In this document: piece by piece, positions 15,151 to 23,719 of the stretch
How positions within the stretch are numbered: the stretch's first letter is position 1
How the letters are laid out: the number at the start of each line of letters is the position of its first letter
From: Propionibacteriales bacterium
Lineage (GTDB): Bacteria > Actinomycetota > Actinomycetes > Propionibacteriales > Nocardioidaceae
Direction of reading: 5' to 3'
Length of the DNA: 43,469 nucleotides
Assembly: GCA_013821195.1 (NCBI GenBank)
Contig: JACDHG010000002.1
Location: forward strand, 1 to 43,469
The notes under the pieces: generated by a model
What the model was told of the DNA's origin: nothing
The model's input: only the letters and a program-made list of their open reading frames with translations
Databases searched by the model: none
Made by a program: the position numbers and the translations under genes

Positions 15151-16011
15151 GTGGATCTCGATGGTGTCGCCGACGAGCTGTACAGCCTGCCGGCGGGTGA
15201 GTTCATCGCCGCGCGGAACAACCTGGCCAAGCAGGCGCGCGCCGAAGGAGACCGGCAGCTTGCGGAGCAGATCCGAGCGCTACGTCGGCCGTCGACGGCC
15301 GCGTGGCTCGCCAACCAGCTGGTCCGCGAGCATCGCGCGGAGATCGAGCCGCTGCTCGAGCTGGGCCGTGAGCTGCGCGAGGTGATGGCTGACCTGGACG
15401 CTGGCGAGCTGCGAGAGCTGACACAGCAGCGATACCTGCTTGTCTCCGCGTTGGTCAAGCAGGGGCGAGCACTCGGGGCAGCGCGCGGTGCGCGGGTCAC
15501 AGGCGAGGTGAGCCAGGCGCTGCGCGCGACACTCGAGGCGACGCTGTCGGACCCGGACAGCGCGCAGTCGCTCGCCTCGGGGCACCTCACGGAGGCGCTC
15601 AGCGTGTCCGGGTTCGGGTCGGCCTCGGATGGCGCACCGCCATCCTCCGAGCCGACGTCGCGCGACCTCGGCAAGGGTGGGTCCGTGAGTGACCTGGCCA
15701 CCAAGCGTCAGGACAAGGCCCGCCAGCTCGCCGAGCGAGTCGCCGAAGCCGAGGAGGCCGCGAGCGGAGCGCGCGTCGAGCGCGACGCTGCCGAGGACAG
15801 ACTCAGATCGGCCAGTCGTTCTCAGGCGGAGGCGTCCGCAGCCGTCGAGCGACTACGGGAGCAACTGACCCAAGCAGACCTCGAGCTCGAGCGGCAGGTG
15901 GAGAGCGAGCTCGGGGCGCGCCAGGACTCGGACACGGCCAAACGCAAGAGCGAGGAAGCCGAACAAGGGCTGGCGATGGCGCGAGCTGAGCTGAAGAAGA
16001 TGTCCACCTGA
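15151..16011 (+). CDS. actinobacterial coiled-coil protein of unknown function
   Basis: 286 residues. The first ~130 are helical, with a block that looks conserved (LYSLPAGEFIAARNNLAKQA, then LRRPSTAAWLANQLV), as I recall from unannotated actinobacterial proteins. A low-complexity linker (about 150-180) leads to a long coiled coil (about 185-286) rich in Glu, Arg and Ala (AERVAEAEEAASGARVERDA). There is no signal peptide, membrane span or catalytic motif. The GTG start at 15151 follows GGAGGGAG with good spacing. It lies 32 bases after the methyltransferase, so probably on the same transcript, and is followed by an inverted repeat that may end the operon. Function not recognised. Confidence 0.75.
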   Translation: MDLDGVADELYSLPAGEFIAARNNLAKQARAEGDRQLAEQIRALRRPSTAAWLANQLVREHRAEIEPLLELGRELREVMADLDAGELRELTQQRYLLVSALVKQGRALGAARGARVTGEVSQALRATLEATLSDPDSAQSLASGHLTEALSVSGFGSASDGAPPSSEPTSRDLGKGGSVSDLATKRQDKARQLAERVAEAEEAASGARVERDAAEDRLRSASRSQAEASAAVERLREQLTQADLELERQVESELGARQDSDTAKRKSEEAEQGLAMARAELKKMST

Positions 16012-16050
16012 GCCGCGCCGGGTTGCACGCCCTGCCCAGGATGGCATGAT

Positions 16051-16078
16051 GGAGGGAGTTGTCAGTAGCACTCCCTCC
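16051..16078 (+). terminator. 9-bp inverted repeat, candidate terminator
   Basis: GGAGGGAGT and ACTCCCTCC form a perfect 9-bp stem with a 10-base loop, 40 bases after the coiled-coil gene. No U-run follows (TGCTCCCC), as is common for actinobacterial terminators. Because the left arm is Shine-Dalgarno-like, an RNA switch ahead of the desaturase gene is an alternative. Confidence 0.45.
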
Positions 16079-16131
16079 TGCTCCCCGGGGGCGTGTCGTT
16101 GTCGAACAGCCCGAGAGGGGCGCCGCGATCC

Positions 16132-17196
16132 ATGTCCACCGGCCCAGCAGTCGACACCCGCCAGCGCCATCTGAGTCTCTACACCGACCTGTCACGGATG
16201 GTTCGAGAGCGAGGACTGCTCCGCCGTCGTTACGCCTACTACTGGAGCCGGATCGCGCTGGCCGTCGCCGCCTTCGTCGCCATCTGGGTCGCCTTCTTCA
16301 TTCTCGGCAACTCGTGGTTCCAGCTCATCCTCGCCGCGGCGCTGGGCGTCGTGGTGACTCAGTTCGGCTTTCTTGGGCACGACGGGGCCCACCGTCAGAT
16401 ATTCGCATCGGCAGCCTGGAACGAGTGGACCTCGCGCCTGCTCGCCGGGGTCTTCGCGGGCCTCAGCTACGGCTGGTGGAAGTCCAAGCACAACCGGCAC
16501 CACGCCGCTCCCAACCAGGTGGGTCGTGATCCGGACATCGGGCCGGGCGCGATCGCGTTCACCCGTGAGATCGTGGCCAGTCGGACTGGGTTCGCCGGAT
16601 GGTTCGCTCGACGACAGGGATGGTTCTTCTTCCCTCTGCTGGCGCTGGAGGGACTCAACCTGCACGCGGACAGCGTCCGCACCCTGCTGCGCCCGGGCGC
16701 CGTGGCCCATCAGCGGGTCGAGGCCGTCATCGTCCTCAGCCGCCTCGCGGCATACGTCACGGTGCTGCTCCTGGTCTTGCCGCCTGGCAAGGCCGGCGCT
16801 TTCCTCGGCTTGCAGATGGGGTTGTTCGGCCTGTGCCTGGGAGCGTCGTTCGCTCCTAACCACAAGGGGATGCCTATCGTGCCGGCGACGATGAAGATCG
16901 ACTTCCTGCGTCGCCAAGTGCTGATGTCACGCAACGTGCGGGGTGGGCCGTTGGTCGACTTCGCGATGGGCGGCCTGAACTACCAGATCGAGCATCATCT
17001 GTTTCCGAGCATGCCCCGCCCCAACCTCAGGCATGCACAGCCACTCGTGCGTGAGTACTGCGCGAAGCACGGGGTGGACTACAACGAGGTCGGCCTCTTC
17101 GAGTCGTACGGCATTGTCGTGGACTACCTCAACAACGTCGGCCTGCGAGCACGCGATCCGTTCGTCTGCCCGCTCGCATCGCAGTACCGCGTCTGA
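16132..17196 (+). CDS. membrane fatty acid desaturase (QxxHH type)
   Basis: 354 residues from ATG 16132; GTG 16093 would add 13. The three diiron His boxes are all present: HDGAH (HxxxH), HNRHH (HxxHH) and QIEHH (QxxHH). Four to six membrane spans surround them (for example about 37-75 and 200-245). The Gln in the third box places it with the front-end/linoleoyl-CoA and DesA3-like acyl-lipid desaturases. No cytochrome b5 domain is fused, so ferredoxin or an oxidoreductase must supply electrons from elsewhere. It inserts a double bond into membrane acyl chains using oxygen. Position of the double bond is not readable. It follows the lipid operon and an inverted repeat and is probably transcribed separately. 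Confidence 0.88.
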   Translation: MSTGPAVDTRQRHLSLYTDLSRMVRERGLLRRRYAYYWSRIALAVAAFVAIWVAFFILGNSWFQLILAAALGVVVTQFGFLGHDGAHRQIFASAAWNEWTSRLLAGVFAGLSYGWWKSKHNRHHAAPNQVGRDPDIGPGAIAFTREIVASRTGFAGWFARRQGWFFFPLLALEGLNLHADSVRTLLRPGAVAHQRVEAVIVLSRLAAYVTVLLLVLPPGKAGAFLGLQMGLFGLCLGASFAPNHKGMPIVPATMKIDFLRRQVLMSRNVRGGPLVDFAMGGLNYQIEHHLFPSMPRPNLRHAQPLVREYCAKHGVDYNEVGLFESYGIVVDYLNNVGLRARDPFVCPLASQYRV

Positions 17197-17226
17197 TCGC
17201 CTCGACGATCCACAGCATGGCTTGGT

Positions 17227-17661
17227 CTACTCGGTCGGCGTCGGGGACTCCGGCGTCGGACCAGCAGATGTGGGAGATGAGGGGATCACGTCGACCGCGG
17301 AGCACCGCTGAGCCAACCGTTGCAGCTCCGGATCAAGGACTTCCAGCTCGTCGAGCACCTCGACCAGCCGCTCGGGCTGGAAGTCCCGCACGGAGGCCGC
17401 CCCTTCGCGGATGAGGCTCACCGCCTCGGTCACCGCTTCAGCGGCTTGTGAACATGCCGCCGGTATGACGATCGCGGTGTCTGACGTGGCCTCAGATCCG
17501 CCGGGATCCGCCGTCGCCGTCGGCTTGGACGCAGCCGGAGAGTCATCCCCGTCCAGCCCCACCCCGACAAAGACACCACCGATGACGACTCCCACCAGGA
17601 AGGTGATCGCAGGCAGCGCTTTCAGCATCCACCCAGCGCGGGACGTCGCGGTGTCGGCCAT
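17227..17661 (-). CDS. single-span membrane-anchored protein of unknown function
   Basis: 144 residues. A short basic N-terminus leads to one membrane span (about 15-36, LPAITFLVGVVIGGVFVGVGL) with a GxxxG-like Gly pattern. An acidic Ser/Thr/Pro/Ala linker follows, then a helical outer domain (about 68-120) with one Cys near each end (PAACSQ and AQRCSAVD) that could form a disulphide. The tail is Pro/Thr-rich. ATG 17661 is preceded by AGAAGGAGG, a strong ribosome site. It is divergent from the next membrane protein gene and convergent with the desaturase gene. It looks like a small secreted helical protein tethered to the membrane; no family recognised. Confidence 0.7.
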   Translation of the reverse strand: MADTATSRAGWMLKALPAITFLVGVVIGGVFVGVGLDGDDSPAASKPTATADPGGSEATSDTAIVIPAACSQAAEAVTEAVSLIREGAASVRDFQPERLVEVLDELEVLDPELQRLAQRCSAVDVIPSSPTSAGPTPESPTPTE

Positions 17662-17722
17662 GGTGCCTCCTTCTCTCGTCGGGGGGACGTCGTCGTCCCG
17701 TTCACCCTACGCTTCTCACGCA

Positions 17723-17759
17723 TTGTGCCGGGGACAAGCCATCGGGTAGACACTGTGCA
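17723..17759 (+). promoter_or_regulatory. candidate leaderless promoter of the 17759 gene
   Basis: TTGTGC (17723-17728) and TAGACA (17747-17752) are 18 bases apart, and ATG 17759 follows seven bases after the -10. No ribosome site precedes that ATG. The arrangement fits a leaderless transcript, common in actinobacteria. Confidence 0.4.
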
Positions 17760-18364
17760 TGCGCGCCACGATCAGCACGGCCGACGAGTCCACGATCCGG
17801 GTGCTCGACGGTCTGGTCATCTTCTGGTTGGTGCTCTGGCTGTTCATCGGCGCTTGGTCCGCCGTGACGATCTGGCACGTTGGAGACATCGGTGACACGA
17901 TCAGCAACTCAGGACGAGCCCTGGAGACCGCCGGCACGGCTTTGACCAAGGTGGGGAGCGTTCCGATCATCGGCGACGAGGCAGGCGAGCTCGGCAACGA
18001 GGTGGTGACAACCGCCGCAGACGTTGCGAGTCGCGGCCAGGAGGTCAAAGGCCAGCTACGTCAGCTCGCGGTGATGTTGGGACTGTCCATCATCGTGATG
18101 CCGACGACCCCCGTCGTCGGGATGTACCTTCCGTTGCGGCTGGCTCGACGCCGAGAGATATCCGGGATCCGTCAGGCTCTGGCACAGCACGGTGGCGATG
18201 CACGGCTCGACCGGTACCTGGCCGAGCGGGCATTGGATCATCTCCCGTTCACGTCGGTGCGTTCCCTCAGCCCGGACCCCTGGCGCGACATCGCCGAGGG
18301 GAAGGCGACGAAGCTCGCGGACGCCGAGCTCGAGCGACTCGGGCTGCGGCGACCGCGGGTCTGA
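17759..18364 (+). CDS. two-span membrane protein of unknown function
   Basis: 201 residues. Span 1 is at about 18-42 (LDGLVIFWLVLWLFIGAW). An outer loop of about 65 residues with alternating Gly/Thr/Ala (TISNSGRALETAGTALTKVG) comes next, then span 2 at about 103-125. A basic cytosolic tail (about 126-201) has a DPWRDIAEGKATK stretch. No enzyme motif is visible. It lies 14 bases upstream of the MMPL transporter gene, so the two are probably co-transcribed and the protein may be an accessory of that transporter; this is inferred from position only. It probably starts leaderless at ATG 17759. Confidence 0.75.
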   Translation: MRATISTADESTIRVLDGLVIFWLVLWLFIGAWSAVTIWHVGDIGDTISNSGRALETAGTALTKVGSVPIIGDEAGELGNEVVTTAADVASRGQEVKGQLRQLAVMLGLSIIVMPTTPVVGMYLPLRLARRREISGIRQALAQHGGDARLDRYLAERALDHLPFTSVRSLSPDPWRDIAEGKATKLADAELERLGLRRPRV

Positions 18365-18378
18365 CGAATGGCCTCACG

Positions 18379-20745
18379 GTGACAACGACGCCAGAGCTCT
18401 CGGCAGCGGGGCGCCTCTCCGCGGGCTATGCCGGCTCGGTAGTCGCACTCAGATGGTGGATCATCGCCTTCTGGCTGCTCGCAACCGTTGGCTCGCTCGC
18501 TGTACTTCCTGACCTCGACGAGAACAAGGGTGGCGACGGTCTCAAGGGTCTGCTGAGCGTCGAGACTCCTGCGGTGCGAAACGAGCTGCGGTCGCTGGAG
18601 ACCTTCGGCTTCCCCTTGCTCGCCCGCACGGTCCTGGTCCAGCGCAACCCCGAGGGCCTGTCCGTCTATGACCAGGCGCGCACGGTTACCAACGCGGTGG
18701 CGGTGAACGAGGGCAAGTACGACGCCGGGCCGATCCTCGGGGCCTTACCCCTCACCAATGCGCTCGCGATCTTCCCCGGCTCCCGGGAACGCGACACGAC
18801 TGCTCTGACCTACCTCTTCTTCGACCCCAAGGTGTCCTTCGGCCGTCAGCTTCGGGAGGCACGCGAGTACGGCGACAGCTTCTTCAAGCCTCGCGACGAC
18901 GTCGTCGGCGTGACGGGATCAGTCCCGGCGCGAGCCACGCAGGGGAGCATCATCGGCGACAAGCTGCCTCTGGTCGAGCTGTCGACCCTGATCGCGATCG
19001 TCCTGATCGTCGGGCTTGCCTTTCGGTCCATCGCCGCTCCAGCTGCTGCCCTCGGCGTGACAGCCGTGGCATACGTGATGACGCTGCGGCTCTCGGGGAC
19101 GCTGGCGCAGCTCTTCGGGGTGGCCACGCCGAGCGAGCTCGAGCCTGTCGTGGTTGCGATGCTGCTCGGGATCGTCACCGACTACGTGGTCTTCTTCTTC
19201 TCGGCACTACGGAACGAGCTGGCGACCGGCGCGGCCAAGCACGATGCGGTCCGGGTCGCGACCGCGCGATTCGGCCCCATCGTTGCTGTGGCCGGGCTGG
19301 CCGTCGCCGCTGGTACCGCTGCGCTTTTCGCAGCAGAGTCTGCCTTCTTCAGGGCACTCGGTCCGGCTCTCGTGCTCACCGTCCTGGTCGGGCTCCTGGT
19401 CGCCGTCACGCTGGTCCCTGCGGTGATGGCCGTGATGGGACGAGTTGTCTTCTGGCCTACCCGAGACGTGGCGGCTCGGGCAGATCACGCCGTGGCGGGC
19501 CCGGATAGGCCGAGGGCGTCAGACCGCTACTCACCCAGTGCACGGTTCGCCCATCGTCGCGGATTGGCGGGTCTCGTCGTGGTCGGCTGCGTCGGAGGTC
19601 TGACCCTCGCCGCCCTTCCGCTGCTGCGGCTGGACCTCGGAGTCTCGTTTGTCGCCTCCCTGCCCGCGGACACCGACGTACGACGTGCATCTGCGGCCGC
19701 CCAAGCAGGGTTCGCCCCTGGCATCTTGTCCCCAACCGTCGTACTGGTGGAGGGAGACGGCATCACCTCGCAACGCCGGCAGCTGGCCGAGCTGGGAACG
19801 CTGTTGAAGGCGCAGCCCGGAGTCGCCGGAGTGCTCGGCCCCGGCGACCAGCCTCTCAGGCAGGAGACCGACATCTTGTTGGCGCGCAGCGGGGACGCTG
19901 CTCGATACCTGGTGGTGCTCGCAGCCGAGCCGCTCGGGGCGACAGCCATCAACACGGTCGGCCGGCTGTCCAGCCAACTCCCTGACCTGCTTGCTCGCAG
20001 CGGCCTCGCGGACGCCACGAGTCGGGTGCCGGGAGACACCGTCACGGCCGGGCTGCCTGGAGACACCGTCACGGCCGGGCTGGCTGGAGACACCGCAACC
20101 GCGGCGTTCATCGTCGAGCTGACCGAGCGCGATCTCGTCCGCATCGCGGTGGCGGCGCTTCTCGCGAACCTGCTCATGCTGCTGTTGTTCCTGCGAGCAG
20201 TGGTCGCCGCGCTGTACCTGCTCGCAGCGTCACTCCTGTCCGTCTCTGCCTCACTCGGTTTGACGACGCTGCTCTTCGAGCATGTGTCGCCGGGACAAGG
20301 CTTGACCTTCTATGTGCCGTTCGCCGCCGCCGTCTTGTTGTTGGCCTTCGGTTCCGACTACAACATCTTCGGGGTTGGTCATGTGTGGGACGAAGCCCGA
20401 CGTCGGCTGTTGGCGGACGCCATCGTCAGCGCCATGCCAGGGACGACCCGGGCGCTCACCGCTGCGGGGCTTGCCCTGGCAGCAAGCTTCGGGCTGCTGG
20501 CGGTCGTCCCGCTGCTGCCATTCCGCCAGCTCGCCTTCGCCATGTCAGTCGGGATCCTCCTCGACGTCTTCGTCGTCCGGCTGCTTCTCATGCCGGCGTT
20601 GCTCACAGTCGTCGGACCGGCCAGTGCGTGGCCGAGTAAGCGCCTGCGGACGTGGTCAGCCACAACCTCGAGTCAGCGCGTCAGCCCACTCGCCCTCGGC
20701 CTCCCTCAAGAGACGGCCTCGCACCGGGACAAGAGCCCGCCCTGA
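18379..20745 (+). CDS. MMPL-family RND-type lipid transporter
   Basis: 788 residues in the two-repeat RND plan: span 1 (about 23-42), an outer domain, spans 2-6 (about 195-355), a second half with one span near 395-415, a second outer domain, then spans near 595-765. DYVVFFF in the first half and GSDYNIF in the second match the paired Asp-Tyr elements of MmpL proteins that carry protons. It should use proton motive force to move lipids or hydrophobic compounds outward. The second outer domain contains a tandem 9-residue repeat (GDTVTAGLP) not expected in the family. GTG 18379 is the start. It probably shares a transcript with the upstream two-span protein. Confidence 0.88.
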   Translation: MTTTPELSAAGRLSAGYAGSVVALRWWIIAFWLLATVGSLAVLPDLDENKGGDGLKGLLSVETPAVRNELRSLETFGFPLLARTVLVQRNPEGLSVYDQARTVTNAVAVNEGKYDAGPILGALPLTNALAIFPGSRERDTTALTYLFFDPKVSFGRQLREAREYGDSFFKPRDDVVGVTGSVPARATQGSIIGDKLPLVELSTLIAIVLIVGLAFRSIAAPAAALGVTAVAYVMTLRLSGTLAQLFGVATPSELEPVVVAMLLGIVTDYVVFFFSALRNELATGAAKHDAVRVATARFGPIVAVAGLAVAAGTAALFAAESAFFRALGPALVLTVLVGLLVAVTLVPAVMAVMGRVVFWPTRDVAARADHAVAGPDRPRASDRYSPSARFAHRRGLAGLVVVGCVGGLTLAALPLLRLDLGVSFVASLPADTDVRRASAAAQAGFAPGILSPTVVLVEGDGITSQRRQLAELGTLLKAQPGVAGVLGPGDQPLRQETDILLARSGDAARYLVVLAAEPLGATAINTVGRLSSQLPDLLARSGLADATSRVPGDTVTAGLPGDTVTAGLAGDTATAAFIVELTERDLVRIAVAALLANLLMLLLFLRAVVAALYLLAASLLSVSASLGLTTLLFEHVSPGQGLTFYVPFAAAVLLLAFGSDYNIFGVGHVWDEARRRLLADAIVSAMPGTTRALTAAGLALAASFGLLAVVPLLPFRQLAFAMSVGILLDVFVVRLLLMPALLTVVGPASAWPSKRLRTWSATTSSQRVSPLALGLPQETASHRDKSPP
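20032..20100 (+). repeat. 27-bp tandem repeat inside the MMPL gene
   Basis: GGAGACACCGTCACGGCCGG starts a 27-base unit that occurs twice (20032-20058 and 20059-20085; one base differs at the end), then 15 bases of a third copy with changes. Each unit encodes GDTVTAGLP or GDTVTAGLA. It keeps the reading frame and lies in the second outer domain, close to the next membrane span. Confidence 0.85.
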
Positions 20746-20823
20746 ACAGGCCCCAGTCGAGCGTCGCCACCCGAGGACGATTCTCCGTCCAGACGAGACA
20801 ACGGAGGACGTGCTGGAGCCGAC

Positions 20824-21666
20824 TCACCTCGGGTCGACGAGGATCCACCGCTGTGTCCTTTCGTCGTAGCGGATGAGTCCTTGTCGCGCGAAGGCGTCCA
20901 ACCAACCACTCATCGGCCACCAGCCCCAACGTCGGAAGAAGATGACGGCGTTGCGGAGGATGTCCTCGATGTGCTCGACAGGTGGATCGGTCGTGGGGTG
21001 GTGCTGGTGGTAGGCCCAGGCGCCACCGAGCCAGGTGAGCGGCACCTCGTGCCGCGCGGCGATCTGACCGAAGTCCGTGTCCTCGCAGCCGTACCCTTCG
21101 TAGTCCTCGCAGAAGCCACCGAGGTCCCGCCACAACGACCGGTGCACGGCGAACGACAGGGACCAGAACAGGTGGTGGTCACCGTTGGGGATCACTCCGG
21201 TCTCGGGTGGTACGGGTCGTGCGGGATGCGGCTGTCCGATAGCCGCGAGCCCATTCTCGTCATACCCCTGGGGCGGGGGCGGCGGAAGGTAGGCGACCGG
21301 TCCGCACAGCAGGCTTGGTGCTGCCGCCCCGCTGGCGTGTTCGGCGTACCGCTGCAGCATCTGAGCACCGGGGATGCAGTCGACGTCGAGGAACACCAAC
21401 AGGTCAGCGTCCGCGATGAGCGCCCGCACCGCTCCGAGGTTACGCGCTTGGGCGAGTGGCAGGCGGCGGTGTGAGCACGGGAGGTCGACGACGTCGGGGC
21501 AGGGGCGGTGCACACTCAGGACGTCCCTGACTGCTGGGTCGTCCATCGCGACAACGACGTGCAGATCGGGGGGCCGGGTCCCAGCGAGTAGGCCGTGTCG
21601 TTGCCGCCGAAGATGGTCATGGCGACCGGCGACAGGGGTTACGACGGCGACGCGCACGGCAGACAC
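20824..21666 (-). CDS. GT2-like (GT-A fold) glycosyltransferase
   Basis: 280 residues. VRVAVVTPVAGRHDHL is the nucleotide-sugar-binding start of a GT-A domain, LVFLDVDCIPG carries the DxD metal-binding motif, and GGFCEDYEGYGCEDTDFG is the acceptor/catalytic ED segment seen in galactosyltransferase-C-like GT2/GT27 enzymes. DHHLFWSLSFAVHRSLW precedes it as usual. No membrane span is seen. The frame in the ORF track runs further upstream, but GTG 21666 (or 21657) is the sensible start, overlapping the preceding glycosyltransferase by 28 or 19 bases. It is the last gene of a four-glycosyltransferase operon. Donor and acceptor unknown. Confidence 0.82.
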   Translation of the reverse strand: MSAVRVAVVTPVAGRHDHLRRQRHGLLAGTRPPDLHVVVAMDDPAVRDVLSVHRPCPDVVDLPCSHRRLPLAQARNLGAVRALIADADLLVFLDVDCIPGAQMLQRYAEHASGAAAPSLLCGPVAYLPPPPPQGYDENGLAAIGQPHPARPVPPETGVIPNGDHHLFWSLSFAVHRSLWRDLGGFCEDYEGYGCEDTDFGQIAARHEVPLTWLGGAWAYHQHHPTTDPPVEHIEDILRNAVIFFRRWGWWPMSGWLDAFARQGLIRYDERTQRWILVDPR

Positions 21667-22661
21667 GCTCGCTCGTGTCTCGCTGCGAGTGACTCGATGG
21701 CGTCCGCGGCCCGCTGGGCGCCGTGGCCTGACGACCACGTCGTCCAGTTGCCGCCCGACCGGCGTGCCTCGGCCAGCAGCGCCGGCCACTCGCGGGCAGC
21801 TGGCCACCGGGTGACCGCGATGACAAGCCCAGCGGACCCGAGGACCCTGGCGGTCGTCACCTGCTCGTCGTGTGGCCTGGGCTCGGGGACGACAATGGCA
21901 GGGCGGCGCGCGGCGGCGACCTCGGCCAGCGCGTTCAGTCCCCCGTGGGTGACGATGACGTCGGCACTGCAGAGGATCTCCCAGGGATCGTCCACCCAGC
22001 GGCCAGCGGGGCCGCCAAGCACCGTCCACCTCCATGCGCGCGTCGCCGCCTCGGCCTCGCGCAGATCCTGGTCTCCCAGGCTCGACCCGCCACAACCTCG
22101 AAGGACAACGACACTGCGCGTGTCACCGCCCTTGGCGGTGCGGCGTCGTCCGTCGAATCGGGAGAAGGCCCCGACGTGCAGCATCTTCGCCGCCCATGTC
22201 TGGGCGCCGCCCAGCAGATCTGTGGACAGGTCCAGCGGCCACGGGGCCAGCAGCACGTCTGCCAGGGACCAGCCCAGCCGGTGGGCAGCGTCATGGCGCG
22301 TCCCGGGCAGGATCATGCTGGCCACGGGGATCCCCAGCAGGCGTGCGAGAGCGGTGACCTCGACGGAGACATCCACGACGAGCGCGGCCGGGCCGGCGCG
22401 GTGGACCCATGCGGCTATCGCCGCCATCCGTGTTCGCAGCCCCCTGCCCCCCAGTGGCGCCCAGTGCAGCTGTCCGTGCGCGGTGGGGTCCACGGCGCGG
22501 CCGTCCGCATCGTCGCGGGGCAGCTGGATCCAGTCCCCGAGCCAGTCGACCGGGCGGGCCAGCGAGGACAGTCCGGTGACGTCGTCGGAGATGTGGGCTG
22601 CGATGCATCTCGCCTGTTGCAGGTGACCGAGGCCCACGTGGTGGACGTAGTAGCCGATCAC
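21639..22661 (-). CDS. MurG/UGT-like (GT28-type, GT-B fold) glycosyltransferase
   Basis: 340 residues from GTG 22661, which overlaps the upstream stop by GTGA; the ORF track shows a longer shadow start. The N-terminus IGYYVHHVGLGHLQQARCIA is the Gly-rich acceptor loop with the GLGH typical of GT28 enzymes. THGGLNALAEVAAARRPAIV near residues 255-275 is the nucleotide-sugar-binding motif of the MurG/UGT C-terminal domain. No signal peptide. It probably adds a sugar to a lipid or small-molecule acceptor at the membrane face. Overlaps on both sides show tight translational coupling with the other three glycosyltransferases. Confidence 0.82.
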   Translation of the reverse strand: MIGYYVHHVGLGHLQQARCIAAHISDDVTGLSSLARPVDWLGDWIQLPRDDADGRAVDPTAHGQLHWAPLGGRGLRTRMAAIAAWVHRAGPAALVVDVSVEVTALARLLGIPVASMILPGTRHDAAHRLGWSLADVLLAPWPLDLSTDLLGGAQTWAAKMLHVGAFSRFDGRRRTAKGGDTRSVVVLRGCGGSSLGDQDLREAEAATRAWRWTVLGGPAGRWVDDPWEILCSADVIVTHGGLNALAEVAAARRPAIVVPEPRPHDEQVTTARVLGSAGLVIAVTRWPAAREWPALLAEARRSGGNWTTWSSGHGAQRAADAIESLAARHERACLPCASPS

Positions 22662-23719
22662 GCGACCAGCTCGGCGTAGAGGCTCTCGTACCGGTCGATC
22701 ATCAGGTCCTGCGAGCAGTGAGCCAGCGCGTGGGTGCGGGCGGCGTCGCGTGAGAGTCGTGTCGCGTGTAGCAGCGCAGCGGCCAGGGCGTCGACGTCGT
22801 CCGGCTCGACCAGGACGGCGCTTTGCCCGTCCAGCAGCTCGGGCAGCGCCCCGCGGGCGAAGCCGCACACCGGCGTACCGCACGACAATGCCTCGGCGGC
22901 GACGAGGCAGTACGGCTCGTCCCAGCGTGGTGTCACGACTGAGACGCTGGCTGCGCCGGTCAGCCGCGCGAGGTCGGTGTGGTCCAGGTGCCCGAGATAG
23001 CGCACATCACCACCCAGCAACGGCGCGATGCACGTGGAGAAGTAGTCGTTGTCGCTGACCGGCCCGACGATGTCCAATGGCAGCCCGACCAGGCGAGCCG
23101 CTCGGATGGCCAGATCGGCGCCCTTCTCCGGCACCAACCGTCCCGACCAAAGCAGCGGACCTCCCCCGGGGCCGCGCTGCCACACATCAGGGTCCACACC
23201 GTTCGCGATGACGCGGATCGACGGGATCTGGGAACGCCAGGCCCGTGCCGTGTGCGCGCTCACGGCCGCGAAGGTCACCGGGCACGGACCGACCTGGACG
23301 GCAGACTCCAGCCACGGGGTCGGAGGGGTGTGAAGCGTGCAGACCATCGGCACGGGGATCATCCGCGCCATCGCGATCGGTAGATGATGCAGGCAGTTGT
23401 TGTGCACGATGTCGAAGTCATCGCTGGCTGCCAGGTCGAGCATCAGCCCGAGGTAGGCGTGGTGCTCCTCCAGCCACCCGTCTTCGCTCATGCTCACGTC
23501 TGCTCTGGCGGCGTCGCTGATCTGCGGTCGCGCCGCGATGATCTGCTCGACGTTCAGGTCGGGATCGCAGTCAGCTCCTCCGAAGACTGTGACCGCATGG
23601 CCTCGTCGCTGCAGGCCGCGCACCATCGCCCACGTATGCGCCTCGAGACCGCCGGCGAACGGCTGATGGATCGGGAAGCGGGCAGACCCGATGAATGCGA
23701 CCCGTAGTGGCCGGGTCAT
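22658..23719 (-). CDS. GT4-family glycosyltransferase
   Basis: 353 residues, GT-B fold. The N-terminal FAGGLEAHTWAMVRGLQRRG is the acceptor-side Gly-rich loop of GT4 enzymes. WSGRLVPEKGADLAIRAA is the characteristic start of the C-terminal Rossmann domain. EPYCLVAAEALSCGTPVCGF contains the EX7E-type motif (E-P...A-E) that binds the nucleotide sugar with retention of configuration. No membrane segments. Start ATG 23719 overlaps the stop of the preceding gene (ATGA), and its own end overlaps the next by GTGA. Retaining transfer onto a cell-surface glycan or glycolipid is likely; the sugar cannot be named. Confidence 0.88.
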   Translation of the reverse strand: MTRPLRVAFIGSARFPIHQPFAGGLEAHTWAMVRGLQRRGHAVTVFGGADCDPDLNVEQIIAARPQISDAARADVSMSEDGWLEEHHAYLGLMLDLAASDDFDIVHNNCLHHLPIAMARMIPVPMVCTLHTPPTPWLESAVQVGPCPVTFAAVSAHTARAWRSQIPSIRVIANGVDPDVWQRGPGGGPLLWSGRLVPEKGADLAIRAARLVGLPLDIVGPVSDNDYFSTCIAPLLGGDVRYLGHLDHTDLARLTGAASVSVVTPRWDEPYCLVAAEALSCGTPVCGFARGALPELLDGQSAVLVEPDDVDALAAALLHATRLSRDAARTHALAHCSQDLMIDRYESLYAELVA

